Assembly: GCF_035083965.1 (NCBI RefSeq)
Contig: NC_089727.1
Location: 10,421,501-10,485,500 of the forward strand
DNA length: 64,000 nucleotides
DNA from: Branchiostoma lanceolatum
Taxonomy: Eukaryota; Chordata; Leptocardii; Amphioxiformes; Branchiostomatidae
Direction of reading: 5' to 3'
In this document: positions 1-14,000 of the stretch, one piece after another
Position numbering within the stretch: position 1 is the first letter of the stretch
Layout of the letters: each line of letters opens with the position of its first letter
Notes under the pieces: model-generated
What the model saw: the letters and a program-made list of their open reading frames with translations, nothing else
Told to the model about the DNA's origin: nothing
Databases searched by the model: none
Translations under genes and position numbers: made by a program

Positions 1-1027
1 TTCAAGTACTCAACATTGAGGGGAGGGGTACAAGGGGAGGTAACAGTAAGGAAGAGGGAGAAAACTGGCAAAAGATAACACTGATGGAAGGGATTAGACT
101 GATCATGATGGCAAAGAAATTCAACACAGAAACAGGAGGTTTGGCTGCAGCACCAAAGGGAAGCTGTTAGGCCTAAATTGACCTTGCTGGTACCAGTGTT
201 TGTGGAGTTACAGAGACATTCAGTCACTTGATAAGTTTACTGAGACATGAACAGTTCTACCGCATCTTTGCATGATTTTCACTCAACAGGTAGTGTAAAA
301 TGTCAATGTATATCTTCCTGAAATGTACTAGACAATGTAGATTGGGTTTGTCTCCAAATATCAATGTGTACCGGTATAACATGTAAATCAGAAACAAAAC
401 AGGGCTTCTGTATTTTTTCTGAAAGATTTAGTAATGGCTGGATAATCAAGATAGGAAGAGGACTGGACATCTTCAAACCAACAAAGGTAAACTGTACTGC
501 CACAGCTACACAGTGATGAATTCACACACCTTTAGTTAGTTAGCTGTCGGGCATTTTCATAGCATCAGAATCTTGCATGTACAGATGTAGATGAGCTGAT
601 ACAATTGTCATTTGTTGCAACATATTTTTGCAGGTATGCTATGACTTATTTTAAGATGGATAACTTTATAATAATGGGATAAGTTATTGTTGTCAGACTT
701 TAGAAAAGTACATGCACCACATATGTAGGACTTGGTAGAGATTGGGATCCTGTTAAAATACTGATTCTGGCAGTAGAGATAGTCTGAACTTTTCTGTGCA
801 TGTGAATATTTGCCTAAAAGACAGTCAGAACTTTGATTCATGTCACTTTAGATCAACGGATTGACTTTAAACTAAGAATTAGTGATCTCTGTCATGTACA
901 AAAGTACATGTCACTGACTAAAGATAGTGGAGTAACTATTTTTGGCGTACATGTACAAAATACCACATAAAGTATACAACATGTAGCAACACACAACTAA
1001 CAGTTGTAAACTTGCTGTTCTCTACAG
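1..1027. other. Non-coding stretch, probably intron of the gene ending at 1144
   Basis: I see no convincing exon here. The stretch ends in a pyrimidine-rich acceptor (ctctacag, 1020-1027) feeding the exon at 1028. It is AT-rich with frequent 'acatgta' words, which recur through the whole window. The short open frames have no recognisable similarity. Confidence 0.4.
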
Positions 1028-1144
1028 AGCCCGTTCCAGATCGGTTTCTGTGACTATGACTTACGAGAGTGTCATGAGACAACTGTGGACATCTTTCACA
1101 ACAAACATCTCAAGACTTCCATGCATGGAGATGTCTCATCCTAG
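1028..1144 (+). CDS. Probable terminal coding exon of an unrecognised gene
   Basis: Directly after the acceptor ctctacag an open frame of 38 codons runs in phase 0 to TAG at 1142-1144. The peptide starts [15 protein letters not shown] and ends [12 protein letters not shown]. It is rich in charged residues, Cys and His and has no low-complexity bias, which makes it look coding. I do not recognise the family. No upstream exon is visible in 1-1027, so the rest of the gene would lie left of the window. An AATAAA 220 bases downstream fits a last exon. It would be convergent with CEP135. A chance frame remains possible because only one short exon is seen. Confidence 0.45.
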   Translation, partial: SPFQIGFCDYDLRECHETTVDIFHNKHLKTSMHGDVSS

Positions 1145-1365
1145 TTTCTTGGACGGTCTTGATACATGTACATATGTGTCTTTGTCTATCACAGAAATAT
1201 GTGGAAAACCTTGCCCTTAACTACAATTCAATACAAACTTTGATATCTGTTGTTTGATATCTATATTTGCCCCAATTTCTTCATATGTTGCTTTTAACTG
1301 CTTTGTACATCCAGAAGTCAGGGAAGTGCAAATGTCTTATGGTGAATGAATCATGTAGTTTCTGT

Positions 1366-1371
1366 AATAAA
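1366..1371 (+). terminator. Candidate polyadenylation signal AATAAA
   Basis: Canonical hexamer 222 bases after the stop codon of the putative terminal exon at 1028-1144, followed by an A-run. It fits a short 3' UTR for that gene. Position and hexamer are seen; its use is inferred. Confidence 0.35.
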
Positions 1372-4300
1372 AAAAACAATTTCTCCCAGCATGGTGGAAA
1401 ATTCACATTTAATTTCATAGCATCTGGAAGGGACAAATACTATGATATAATCATGGATTATAGAAACATCACCAAATAGAAAAAGCATGCTTTATCTCAA
1501 CTTTTTTTACGTAACTTGTATCGTAATAGTTGTAAATAATAGGAACTTCATTTAAACCCCATGCTTGCCTTATAAACGTGATTTATAATTATATTACATG
1601 CTATGATAACTTTAGAATTTTTGTAATTCATAGCTTCGTGGTATCTGGTAGACCTGGGTATTGTCGCAAAGAAAACTACAGCATTAAATGCATATTCAAG
1701 AAAATTAGTTTTGGGTTTGTCATACATGTATTTCTACAATGAATAACTTTACCAGTTGAGCCACAGGAATATCCCTACATGACGTTTACACCCAATAGAT
1801 AAAGAAGTTGCAAGAAACATGTAAGATTGAACTATTTTTATTGAATCATCTTGATAACTCTTCAGACAAAATATAAAGATCCTTTTCAGTATTCCTCCAC
1901 ACAATGGATGTGGTAAAGTTTGGTGCATGCCATCACACAATTCCAATGGATTACAACAGGAAGAATGTTTTCAATAATCATAACAATTCTCAGAAACATA
2001 GACAGTGGCCATTAGTTATGGCTGTAGCAAAAAATGCAAACACTATGTTCTAAAACTGGCTATTTCTAACAGTGGATACTGATATGGCCATCTCTGATAC
2101 TCATGGAAAACTCCTACAGTAACTATTGTTCTTGAAATTGAATTGTCATTGGAAATCCATTTGTGGAGAGGTCAAAACATCTTTACAGTAACTCTTACAC
2201 AACAGTAAAAACACTCAATTGTCCTCAGGATCCTACCACGTGAAACCACCCTGGGTGACAGTATACATGTACTATGTATAAAATATAAATTGCAATCAAA
2301 ATAAAAACTTTGGAAGAATTGTGCAATTCTGTATAAATCTGATCAGTTTGGAGACTTAAATTTTGCACAGAAAATTGATACTTGAATGCAAACATGTAAT
2401 TATCATAACTTAGTGGTACAAAGTAATGGGACCAAGACTGCAATTTCTGTAATATTTACACATAGTAATGTGATTGAATGGTCTGTGTATTACATAAAAT
2501 ACTTCTATCTATAATACAGAAAACAACACAGGAACTGTCCTACCAGTAAGTCAGAAACATGGTTTTGTGAAGGAAGTGGTTTACAAAGAGGTAGTTATAA
2601 CTGTAGTGCAGTATCTAGTGTCCATTTCATGTCAGGCAACAAGACTTGAAACACTGTGACATCTTCAGAGTTACATCTTCTGTAGCACCATGTTGAGCTT
2701 GTAGTTCATACAATGAATGACAATCCCCAGCCAGTGTTGTAAGGTGAAAGCGTAATTTGAAATTTGATCTGTTACCACAAGTTTCAAACCTTGTTACCCC
2801 CTAACATGTGGAGTTGAGTTGACTTATTCGAGTGTCACATCATTGTCATCCATGGCTACATAACAGAACTGATATGAGCAAGATACAAGACAAAGGATAG
2901 ACAGTAGGCAATTCAGCTATGGACCAGAAAAGCTGGACTATGAGTGCGACTGATACAGTAACTGCTTGGTTGGTTGGTGGCAGTTGGACGGACTGTTCAC
3001 TGTTGCAACGTTTTACTGCAGAAAGTCCACTCTACGTCTCGGAGCCAGATGATCCTCCTGAAAAAAATCAAGAAAGGAAAATATGTGAAAAAAGCTTTGA
3101 CAATTATACGATGCAGTATTGATGATGCAATCAATTGACCTTGCCACCTCACTGTAAGGTAAATCTAAACCTTCTCCCTGCTGCCTAACTGTAACCCATA
3201 GGGAATTGGGTGCCAAACAGCTACTTTAGAGTGCTAAAGGTTAAGGTAACCATTTGAAATGGTGTCAGGGCAAATGCTGAATACATTCTACTTGTAATCT
3301 ATAATCTTTTCACAAATATTGATTCATCACGAAACGCCAAACCCAAATGCCATCTAACATTAACGAGACATAATTTCTGCTGACCATATGGGCTACATTA
3401 TTGTGGCACTAAATGACTTGAATGTAAATGTTTAAGTATGTGATGAAATTTTTTGTGTGAATGACTTGAATGTATTAATGTTCAACCATGTGATAAAACT
3501 TTTTTTGTAATTCGGCAATGGCGCCCACTCTACACTCCGTATTCTTACAACCCTCAGAGTCTAAACGACATCAAATGGAAACAGTGCTGTTAGTTCCATC
3601 TAGCTAACAAATATGTTATACTATATACATGTCTAAATCAGAATTAGTATAAAAGGAATCTTTCTAACATCAACTATGTCTCTGCATGTAGCTTCTACAA
3701 ACTGGACAGAAAACAGTGACTTTCTTGAGTTAAGGATTCTAATAGATGATCAGTTCAGAGCAAGACAACACTATGAAACTAGAAAGAAAATTGAAAAGAT
3801 TGGTTAGAATACTGTTGGAAAATGAGCATGCTGCAGCAACAGGCAAGGGTACCGTACAGCACATGTAAATGTGTAAGATAAAGATATGATGAACAGTTTA
3901 CAAATGGCTTGTCCACCACTACAAAGACAGTTTGTTCACATCTTCTAGAATACACATCTTATGTTGGTTTTCCAAGGTACGTTCAGATAACTTTCAGAGT
4001 CAACGATGTTTTACAGCAAAATGACAGGCATAAAGATCCATTAGTGATTACAGACTGAGTGTATTTTGTCAATAATGTCAGAGAATGATTCAGAGCAATG
4101 CAATCAAACTGTCCTTCCTACAAAATGTTTCCAAGGTGACATGCAACAGAAAGGCAACCTTATGGAGTGAAGAGAGGAGCATCTCTACATTACTGAACTT
4201 GGGAATGGTCAGGCAAGGACAATGGGAAAATTCATGTACATGTATTTTGAAAAACACCCAGTTTTTATTGAGAAATGACATCAAAGCTCAGCCTACATGT

Positions 4301-4818
4301 TCATGGCAAGTCTTAAGCTGAAAAAGGTTTTAATGTTCAAGTATTGTGTATGGTACATCACAGGAAGAGAGAAATGGCTTTAAAGTGATTTATTTGAGAA
4401 TACCACAATGGCATTTGGAAAAAAAGTTTTGATTCTAATAATTTCTAAACATTACGAAACAAAGGAATACAGTTTATATGCAGGACTAGTCTACAGTCCA
4501 TCCTTTTACCACACTGGTTTTCACATATAGCCTCTATAGAATAGTCAAAAGTTTAAAGACCATAAAAACTTCAAGGTGTGTTACAATATCTTATTCTACT
4601 TGTTGCCTCTTATGAATATATGCATTGTTCTACCATACTCCAGTTTCTTATCTCTGTGTTAACTTTATACATTTCATTTAAAAGTAATTTGAAGGCTAGA
4701 ACTAGACGGGTGGCAGTGCAATGTTTTAGCCAAACCTCCACCATGTGAAGATCACTGCAGTCAGTTACAGACTGAGACCTGGCAGTTTACTGTAGAGTTT
4801 CTATCCCACTCCTCCTTT
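1372..4818. other. Tail-to-tail spacer and 3' UTR of CEP135
   Basis: No coding exon is recognised. The stretch should hold the CEP135 3' UTR on the minus strand; a minus-strand AATAAA (TTTATT at about 4388-4393) lies 430 bases past the predicted stop. All open frames here are under 80 codons and look random. Confidence 0.4.
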
Positions 4819-5064
4819 TTAAATGCGTGACCATGTCCACCGTTCCTTGCCTGACCACACCCTGACTAGCCTGGTATCCAAACCTATTATAGCTGTAGAG
4901 TCTCTTTCACAGATAGCGGAGAGGCTGAAGGAGACTGGGCAGCTATGATAGGTGTGGATACCAGGCTCCACCCAGACACATGCATGAGAGATAATACAGC
5001 TGCACTCACTCCGATCCCGGTCCTGCCCTTCCTCCCCCTCTAACTGGTAGTCTGCCCCCTCCAT
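4819..5064 (-). CDS. CEP135: Candidate last exon of CEP135
   Basis: After the acceptor tttgtgtcag, a phase-0 frame of 81 codons (MEGADYQLEGEEGQDRDRSE...) runs to a stop at 4819-4821, fitting the phase-0 donor of exon 26. Its first part is acidic and plausible. Its second part is translated from a 100-bp inverted-repeat element (4868-4967), so the true end may differ. No family conservation is expected or seen at this end. Confidence 0.4.
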   Translation of the reverse strand: MEGADYQLEGEEGQDRDRSECSCIISHACVWVEPGIHTYHSCPVSFSLSAICERDSTAIIGLDTRLVRVWSGKERWTWSRI

Positions 5065-8000
5065 CTGACACAAAACACACCAGAGAGGACATCACCTCAC
5101 AGCATACACATGTTTATACCAGGGGTGTCTAATAAGTTCTCAGCCTCAACCAGAAACAAGGGGCACACTGAAATTTTGGGGTATCAAGTCATGAAGTGTG
5201 AAGCCTTTAATGTATGTCCACCAAAACTCAACAAATTGTGATCATTACTTTGCAGGTAATGCACTTTTGAACAGGCTTCATTCTTTATATTAATTAATGT
5301 CCATTTCAAAATTTGCGTTGTGTTCCTTGTTTTTGGGTGACACCAAGAGCTTATTGAACACTCATCGTAAACATATCAGCGGAGTCCACTGTCTCCATTA
5401 CAAACATTGGGCCTCAGATATGTTGCACACTTGTGCAAAAGCAGATGAGACAAAAATTCTTTGCACATCGTAGTTGATGACTTTCCCTACTAAGAGGAAA
5501 ATAATTCTATGCTGAAATATTTGGGCACAACAGCCCTTTGCGCCATTTGTCAGGTACTGGAATATATAATCAGAAAGTGGTGAGCATCGGTCAGTATGAA
5601 TCGGGAGAACTCACAGTTCTGAGCATAATCTCCAAGCAGATCTTTCAGTGGCTATAAGACCGCATCCAACTGGCAAAGGAAGTTTTCGTCGCTTGGGTGG
5701 CAACGAAAACTTCCTTGGATCTGCTTGGAGATTAAACTATATAACCCTCCATCAATGTTCAAACCATTGTGATTTTCTTGCAGGTGACGTCCTTTCAAAT
5801 ATCAGCAGGTGAGTGGAGGAGAAACAATGTACGGGTAAAGACTGAAGGAAAAATGAAATACGTGTGTACAATCATTCCTTTTGGATATCATTATCCTTTT
5901 GAATAATGACTTGACAGGTGCAGGTTGCATTTTAGGAAATTAAGAGTAGATTCATGCAGGCATCCAGAAAAAAGGGTCAGTACAAGTGTAGTGAACATTA
6001 CATTTCATCATAAGCAGACAAGGGTTTCCTTTACCTGGTTTAGGGTTACATGTTGACAGTCGTACTTACATCTCTGTCTGTGGCTAGTGGTGATATGGCT
6101 CCTGACCTGTCATCAGGGTCTCCAAACGAAAGCGTGAGGGGAGACCTTGTGATGGACCTATCAGGGGACCTTGTTCTTGACCTGTCAGGCGACTTTAATA
6201 TGCTCCTAGGGGGGCTTGATCTGCGTGGACTGGTGGACCGTCTGTAGGGGGACCGTGAGTAGTGACCGGAGGTGTCTGTCGGTGGGGAGATCCGGGATGG
6301 CGAGAACCCACGCCGCCTCAGCTCCTGGTACGCTCGCTCTCTGTACAAACAAACAGACACATTCAAAATTAAAACTATTGTCATTGAGTTCATCAGGAAC
6401 AGATTAAACTGAGACTGTTGTTGCTTAACCTTTAGCACACTGAAGTAGCCATTTGGCACCCCATTCTCTATTGGGTACAGATCTAGAGTCACCGTTAGGC
6501 AGCAGGGAGAAGGTTAACAGGGACTGATGGTTAATTTGTCAAATTTGCACAGTGTGGGATTCTTGCTTATTGAATTATCAACTGCTGTCGTTGGTTGGCA
6601 AATATGAACTATCCTGTCAGATTTGCATTTTACCACCACTTATAGTCATGTGATATATAATCTTCCCTCAAAATCTATCTGGAGGCCACTTTCCACTTCC
6701 TACAATGTTGGCAGTTTTACAACGTCGCATAGAGACACAATGCATCCCTTTGACAAGGGCTGTCCAGGCCAGAATATAGCCTGGGGGCCATCCTAGGTAG
6801 TCTCCCGTGGCTCCAATACTAGCTGCTAATGCACAGGTGACATTTCCAAACACAGCGCCCGGCCCCGGCAGTTTGCAGGAATGAAAAGTATGACAATAAA
6901 GATGGAATATAAAAAAAATTGTCATTGGTATAATTTGAATGTGTATATTTCTTGACATAGTTTGGAAATATCACCCTAGTATAACCAGGTTAATGGGGAG
7001 TATGTGAGCCATGGAAAGCTAAGCAGGATGGCCGAGAGGCTAGCTAGACTATACCCCAGGCCAGATTATAACTGCCAGTGTGAGTGGGTACATTCTGGCC
7101 TGTGAAAAAAAGCAAGAAAATGACCTCAATCCAGTTTAGCTAATTGAAGAGCTACAACTGCATGCTACAACTGTCACACCGGGTACCTAATTTCTATTGG
7201 TTGTTTGACTCTGACGTACTTCTCAAACCTGTCTGCTGTAAGATTCCTCTTGGTTCTCTCCAGGTCGGACTCCAGCTGGGCTGCCCGTGTACGCAGAGTT
7301 GTGATCTCCCGCTGCTGGCTCTGACTGAACACAATCATTCACAACAACTTGGAGGTTTAGTAAAATGCATGATTATGAAATGTATTACCAGTGATTTGGT
7401 GCTTGGAACTAAAAACATGTAACTATACATGTATTACATAAATAAATGTAACTTTACATTACGTACATACATGTAACTTTACATTACGTACAATCATGAT
7501 TCATATATTATCAGACACTGAACAGATAACCTTGTCCTGAGCTGGTACCTCGTACAGCTTGCCATACCCTTATATGTCTGCTACTTGAGAGAACAGACAT
7601 TACATGTAACAGCAGCAACACATAAAACACAACCAGACACCTCAAACTTGCCTGGGGAACCCGTACATGTACAGCTGCCACAGGGTTCAAACCATCTGTC
7701 CTTCAAGTTTGCTACATTTTCCAGCTGTTGTCTAGCTGATCTCAAACTTGCTGTTGTTGTTTGTTTTGGATATCTGATGAACTTGCTTTTTCACCGGTTT
7801 TGTACAGTAAGTACAAGCTGCGTAAGACTGAGCCTCGCTAGTACAACAGGCGCTACTTGATTTTCTTCAATAACTCAGTTCAAATACTCATCTATACACT
7901 AGTTACGCTTGCCTTCAGACTCATTCTAAGAATGATAAAAGACAGTTATGCTCTCTGAAATGTCTGACTCTTTAGAAAATTTAACCAGTTGCTTGATTTA

Positions 8001-11000
8001 TTTTGTATTACAGTGATGGTAAGATTCCACTAACAGTACTAGTGGGCCCAATCACTTACAACAGGGTGGTTTTAGATAAAAGGTTTTGAGTTTGAATTCC
8101 TAGCAGGCCCCAATGTTTTGCCCTTGCACTCTACACCAATTTCTTCACTTGACTCAAGTGAAAATGAGTACATTGCTTTGGTCAGGGATGCCCTCTCAGA
8201 TGGGATGTAAAGCTTAAAGACGGAGGGCCCTTGTTTGAGGAGAACCACACCTCAAGCACATTAAAAAAAAACACTACACCCAAAAAGAGTAGGGATCCAT
8301 CCTGGTATGAGTGGATCAAAAAAATCTGTGCAGTCTTTGCAGTTTGTACCTACTGTGCAAAACTGGTGTGTTTAAAGGTGGTTTACTGGTTATGGTAAAC
8401 AAACAAACAAACAAAGATTTGGCATGACTGTTCCCCACAGCGGACATGTCTAAGGTTCTGGTTGGTTCTTACGTCTTGCTCTCTGCCAGTGTCAGTCGGT
8501 CCTTCAGCAGTTGGATCTCGGAGCGCTGCTCCTGCTCCGTCAGCTGGGAGGCAAACTCCCGCTCTCGGTTGGTGGACAGCAGACCTTCCAGGTTGCGTAC
8601 GGACGCACGTTCACTGGTCACTTGGCTACGAAGCAAGTCTGCTTCTCTTCGTAGCTCCTCTAATGCTGTTTTGGCCTGTAAGATTGACAAAAAGAAGTCT
8701 TCATACCGAAATTGGAAATTTTTTTACTGTGCAACAAGTTTTCGAAACCTCAAACCTCTGTGAAATATTCTAGAATGTCGTCATATAACTTTGGTTCCTA
8801 GGCATTGCTTGGTGATCATTACATATAATCCGGCGTCACACATGCCCTACCTGGCTCATGCACACATGTGACTATTGTCCTACCCGGCCCACGCATGCCC
8901 TACCTGGCTCACACATGCCTTGCCCGGCTCACATACATGTTGTATGCCCTACCTGGGTCACACATGCCCTACACAGGTCACAGATGTCCTACATAGTTTT
9001 ACACATGCCCTACCTGGCTCACACATGCCCTACCCGGCTCACACATGCCTTACCTGGGTCTTACATGCCCTACCCAGATGACACATGTCCTACATTGTTT
9101 TACAAATGCTCTACCTGGGTCAAACATACCCTAACTGGGTTACACATGCCGTACCTGTTCAGAGTCCACACTCTTCTGAGTGAGCTGTCTAGACAACGCC
9201 TCCTTGGTTGTGTCCAGTTTGACACACAGGTCGCGGACAGACGACAGGTCCGTGCCGAGTGCGCCCTTCTCCTCCTCGACCTGGCGAATGTCCTCCTCGA
9301 GAGTCTGCATGGACACCGTCAGGTTCGACACCTGCAGCTCATATGCCTGCTGGGCTGCCAGGTGCTGCAACAGGTGTAGAGTACAAACATGGTTATGTCT
9401 GTAGATTGGCAACAGGTGTACAGTAACAGGCAATGTACATGTATGTAGATTGGCAACAGGTGTACAGTACAGACAATGTACATGTATGTAGATTGGCAAC
9501 AGGTGTACAGTACAGACAATGTATACGTATGTAGATGGCCAACTGGTGTACAGTACAAACATGTACATGTACCTGTATGTAGATGGTATCCAACTCATAC
9601 ACTCACACAACCTCGAGAAGGGTTAAGGCACAAACATTCATGTACACTGGCATCAATCTGGCATATGAGCTTAGCTACACTGTCTACATAAGCATATTAT
9701 ATAGAACAAGCTTGGTACGCAATATATCAAATACACCATTCACTTACACAGTCTCTCTCAGTACTGCAATCCTTGGTGTAAGCATTGGTGGAAAATACAG
9801 ACATTCCATCAACACATTTGTAGAAATTTTACTTTTTCTTAGCACATATTTGTACACAATTTTAAACTAAATTGCTCAACAAATACATTACCAGGCTGAG
9901 TAATACCCAAAACTTTAAGATATGGTACAATGTACATACTGCTTTCTCTTCTTAGCATTCAGCATTTGGGAAAGAGTATGGTACACACAACACTACCAGC
10001 GAGCTTGCTGCTGCAGTGATTGCACAAAGTTATGCGGCCCAACGGCTATTGAAATGGAGATGGGGGTTGCACTTATGATACACCATCTGGTACGAATCTT
10101 GACTTTGATGAAAATGAGAATTATTATACTATTTCTATATATGACAGTGTTTAATGTACTGTATAATATGTGGACAGTCTTACCTCCTGTATCTCCCTCT
10201 CCTGACTGTCTACCTTCTCCCGTAGCCTCCGCACCTCCGACTCACGAGACATCAGCTCCAGCTTGGTGTTACTGGACTCACCATGGTGCTGGTGGGCCTC
10301 CATCTCCCACCTCTCCGCCTGCGTACTCGCTTTACGGTAATTATCCAACAGGTCCGCTATCTCACGGTCCTAAACACACAGCACAAAACAGGTCCCATTT
10401 TTGTTTCCTGTCGTATATTCTCAATACAAGTAAGCTAGAAAATGCTGGGACTGCTGGCAATTTTTATGCTACAACTGGACCAGCAGAAAAAAAGAATTAG
10501 TCTACTTAGTATACAGTATCTGCATCTATATAGCCAGTACAACAGCCTTTCCGCGTAACACACCAATTTTGCAGGCATGCGGCGTAGCAGCAGCTGGTTA
10601 CTAGTATATTACACTGAACAACATGTCACACCTAAACTTTGCACATCTAGCTGCAAGCGTTGTATAAAGTTACTGAATGAAGATGCCCCTACTGTAATGG
10701 TTGCTAGTATGAGTTCAACTCTACAATAGATCTGATACACCATTTAGTTATTCATAGATCTTAAGGGTCTCTTCAGTTAACTGAGTAACTGATTTCTAAA
10801 GGAGCCCTTACAAAATCATAACAAATCAGAATAAAAAAAGGATAACTTAACATAAACTGAAGGAATAACACATTCACAATAATATAACAAAGTAGTAATC
10901 AACAGACATAGGAGTAATCTTACCTTAGCTGCCAAGAGGTCCTCACACCTGGAGACCTCTGCGATGTAGTCCTGCACCTGTTGTTTGAGACGCCCTCTGT

Positions 11001-14000
11001 CTGACATAGTCTCGTCCAGGTCTTGATGTACAGCCTGTATCCAGGAAATAAGTGCACACGGTTAGCACTGTGTGTACGACATGAAAACTGGTTGGCCAGA
11101 CAGCAAGTGTGGCGCCTGTAGGGGATGGCCTTCTTGTACAAACTGGGAATTCAGATGCTTTTAGAATTGATACTTTTGAGAAACTCTAGCTATCTTTTAT
11201 ACAATGTTCAGGTGTGGAAATGTTGGCAGTAATTACATTCTAAGGGCAGTAACAAACTGTATGCATCCGGTATGTTTTGAAACAGCTTACTGGTCTTTTC
11301 CATTTCTCACTTAAATTTGTATAGATTGCAAAATTGTGAGCTCAAATTCTGGCATACTTGCCAGAGTTTTCCCCCTGAAAAATTGCAAGCCTTTTTTCAG
11401 CTGGAAGTATCTGTTAATCTGTGTCAATGTATCTGTTTGGCTGGTATAACCGCTCTTCAACGTAATAAGCTTCGCAGGCATGTGCTGCGGCAGCAGTTGG
11501 TTACACTTTCAATGAGCAAACTGTCCTTTGCATATCTAGCTACAAGCGTTGTTTAAGACATCAAATGAAGATGCCACTCTACGATTACTTCAAGGAAAAA
11601 AAAATTGAACACATCTATAACCTGGGTTGATAAGTCTGGTATATGAAGACACAACTATTTAGCACATAAATGATTGAATGTACATATAAGAACTGGTTTA
11701 CCTGGTTCTCCTTGGTCATGGTGCCCAGGTCCTCCTGTAGTCTCCTGTTCTCCCTCAGGGCCACCTCCCGACCACGGCTCACCTCCCCGAGCTCCTCTGT
11801 CGTCCCGTCTAGCTGCCGGCGAAGACTGCGGATTTCTCTCTCCTTATTACTGACGAGATCATTGGCACGGCTGGGGAGGATGGAGACACAAGTCTTAGTG
11901 ATATTCAATCGCAAGACAAATGTGTTAAGGCAAAACTTAGAATCTTTCATATCTAGAAAAAAGAGAAGTAGTATCAGACTTCACAGTCAAACAATTTGAC
12001 AGGCCAACTTGCCTTACAAGGAAACGATTACATTTTGCATAATGTAAAGTCTGCATCCTGACTGAATTGCTTTTGATACTGACTATTGGAAAAGCGTGTA
12101 CATGTATCATCAATAAAAGAAATGATACAGTCACATGCAGCAAGAAGTCCCTGATCATAAACTGAAAGTTCCCTTTCCATTTTGGATTGCAGATTCCTCT
12201 TATATTGTCTGTTCCATATTCAAAGACAAATTATACTCACTCTAGTCTTGTTTCTAATTCTCCAACATTCAACCTGAGTTCAGCAATCAATTTCTCCTGA
12301 AAAAAAAAAGACAGAATAATGGTGTCACTTGGGTTATCACATAAACAACCGTAACCCAATAAGTTTATTAGTTTAGCTTGTTTGTGACTTATTCATAAAT
12401 CAAACCTAACTTATGAGCACAAAATGTATTGCTCTTAAACATCTTTCCTAACAAAAGTTGTGTTAAATATGTAATTTGAAACACTAACACTAAAATCTCA
12501 GACCTCTATTAAATACGGTATTTGGAGTTTGTGGACATACATTGTGTTGTACATATATCATCAGGTAATACAGGCCCACAAAATGTTGTGCACAAGTTTC
12601 AGCTCTGACCTTATTGACGACATTCTCCTCCAGCCCTACCACCCTCTCAGTCTTCTCGTCTACGTTCATCTGCAGGCCGTCCTTCTCGCGGTCCAGCGAA
12701 CTGACCGCTCCTCTCAGCTGGGCGATCTCATCCTTCAGGTTAGCAGTGACACGGGTCAGGTCATCTGTGGGGGGTGAGGACATGGGTTCAGATTAGTGCT
12801 CATCCCACCACAGGGGTGAAGTATTGTCTTTTGATTCTTCAGTGCCTTCTGTGCCTGTCCGTCTTACTCTATCTGCGTGGCAATGTGTCTGACTGTGTGT
12901 GCTAATGTGATTCCCAATGTACAATGGTAGTCTTAACCTATTACTGTAGATGTATTCAAGTTTGAGGTGATTTAATTTTACAGTAGGGAGAAAATGGAGA
13001 GTTTGTGGTGGTTCTGAGGTCATTGTTGAAACAGGCGGGTGGAAGACAGAACAAGCATTTTTGCAGTAGCTTTAGGATCCCATTGAAGAGGTTGCCGCAA
13101 ATACTGCGAACATAAACCACCGCTAACTGAAATGTATTTACAGTATCATCCCCTAATTTCATATTTTGTAAACAAGCACAAATAGCACACATGCTATCAT
13201 GGGCGAAAATGTCCTTGACGTAAGGGTAACTGTGTGTGTGCCTGTGTGTAGGTAACCTACCAATTCTCTCTGCCTGTGAATGCCCTCTCTCCTCAGCCTG
13301 CTGCAGTTCCCCCACCTTCCTGGTGAGGCGCCGCTGACAGTCCTCCAGAGAGGCTTCAGTCTGCTCTGCCAACAGCCTGCTCACAGGGTATCATACAACT
13401 TTGTTACTTAGTGGCACACAATCAAATTATCATGCAACTTTGGAATTTAGCTTGGAAAGTATTTGTCACACCTATTTTTTCTTTGTCCACATTGGTGTTG
13501 TATATGTACAGAAAGAAAATGAATTTGCTTCAAATCCAAGGGCTGTCTGGCCAGGGATGGTACATGTAAATATCAGGTGTTTAGATCAGATATGAAATCC
13601 ATCAAGTGATCAATTCAGTGACAGCTAGCAAATTTTGAGACATGGATTTAGAATTTGCAAGGGCGAATATGCTCCTGATTCTAAGGGTTACTTTATCATG
13701 AAACACGTCGCCTTTTTTCTACACTCAATTTTACATAATTCTGGATCTGTATCAGCCAACGAGTCTAGTCACCCTGTAGTATAGCACACCATACACCTGA
13801 TTTGTACACATTTAACAGCAGCAGGTGATCATTCCAGATGCAGTGGTAGAAATGCTTTTTTCCAGTGTTCTGCAATATTGCAGAATGTCAAAGTTTTGTT
13901 CTGCAATTTGAAAATATTTTCTGCAAATACACAAGCCCCCCATACTACAATCTTCTCAACCTAATATTGTCTATATTTACATCATATCTAGCTTTGCAAC

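Noticed and set aside
8858-9379. 173-codon plus-strand frame with HALPGSHMP-type repeats
   Set aside because: It is a translation of the 20-bp minisatellite followed by the antisense of CEP135 exon 23.
8840-9590. CRISPR-like array
   Set aside because: Units are contiguous tandem repeats without unique spacers, in an intron of a eukaryotic gene.
9922-10500. 192-codon plus-strand frame
   Set aside because: It runs antisense through CEP135 exon 22 and its flanking introns; its Pro/Ser-rich part is the complement of the coiled-coil exon.
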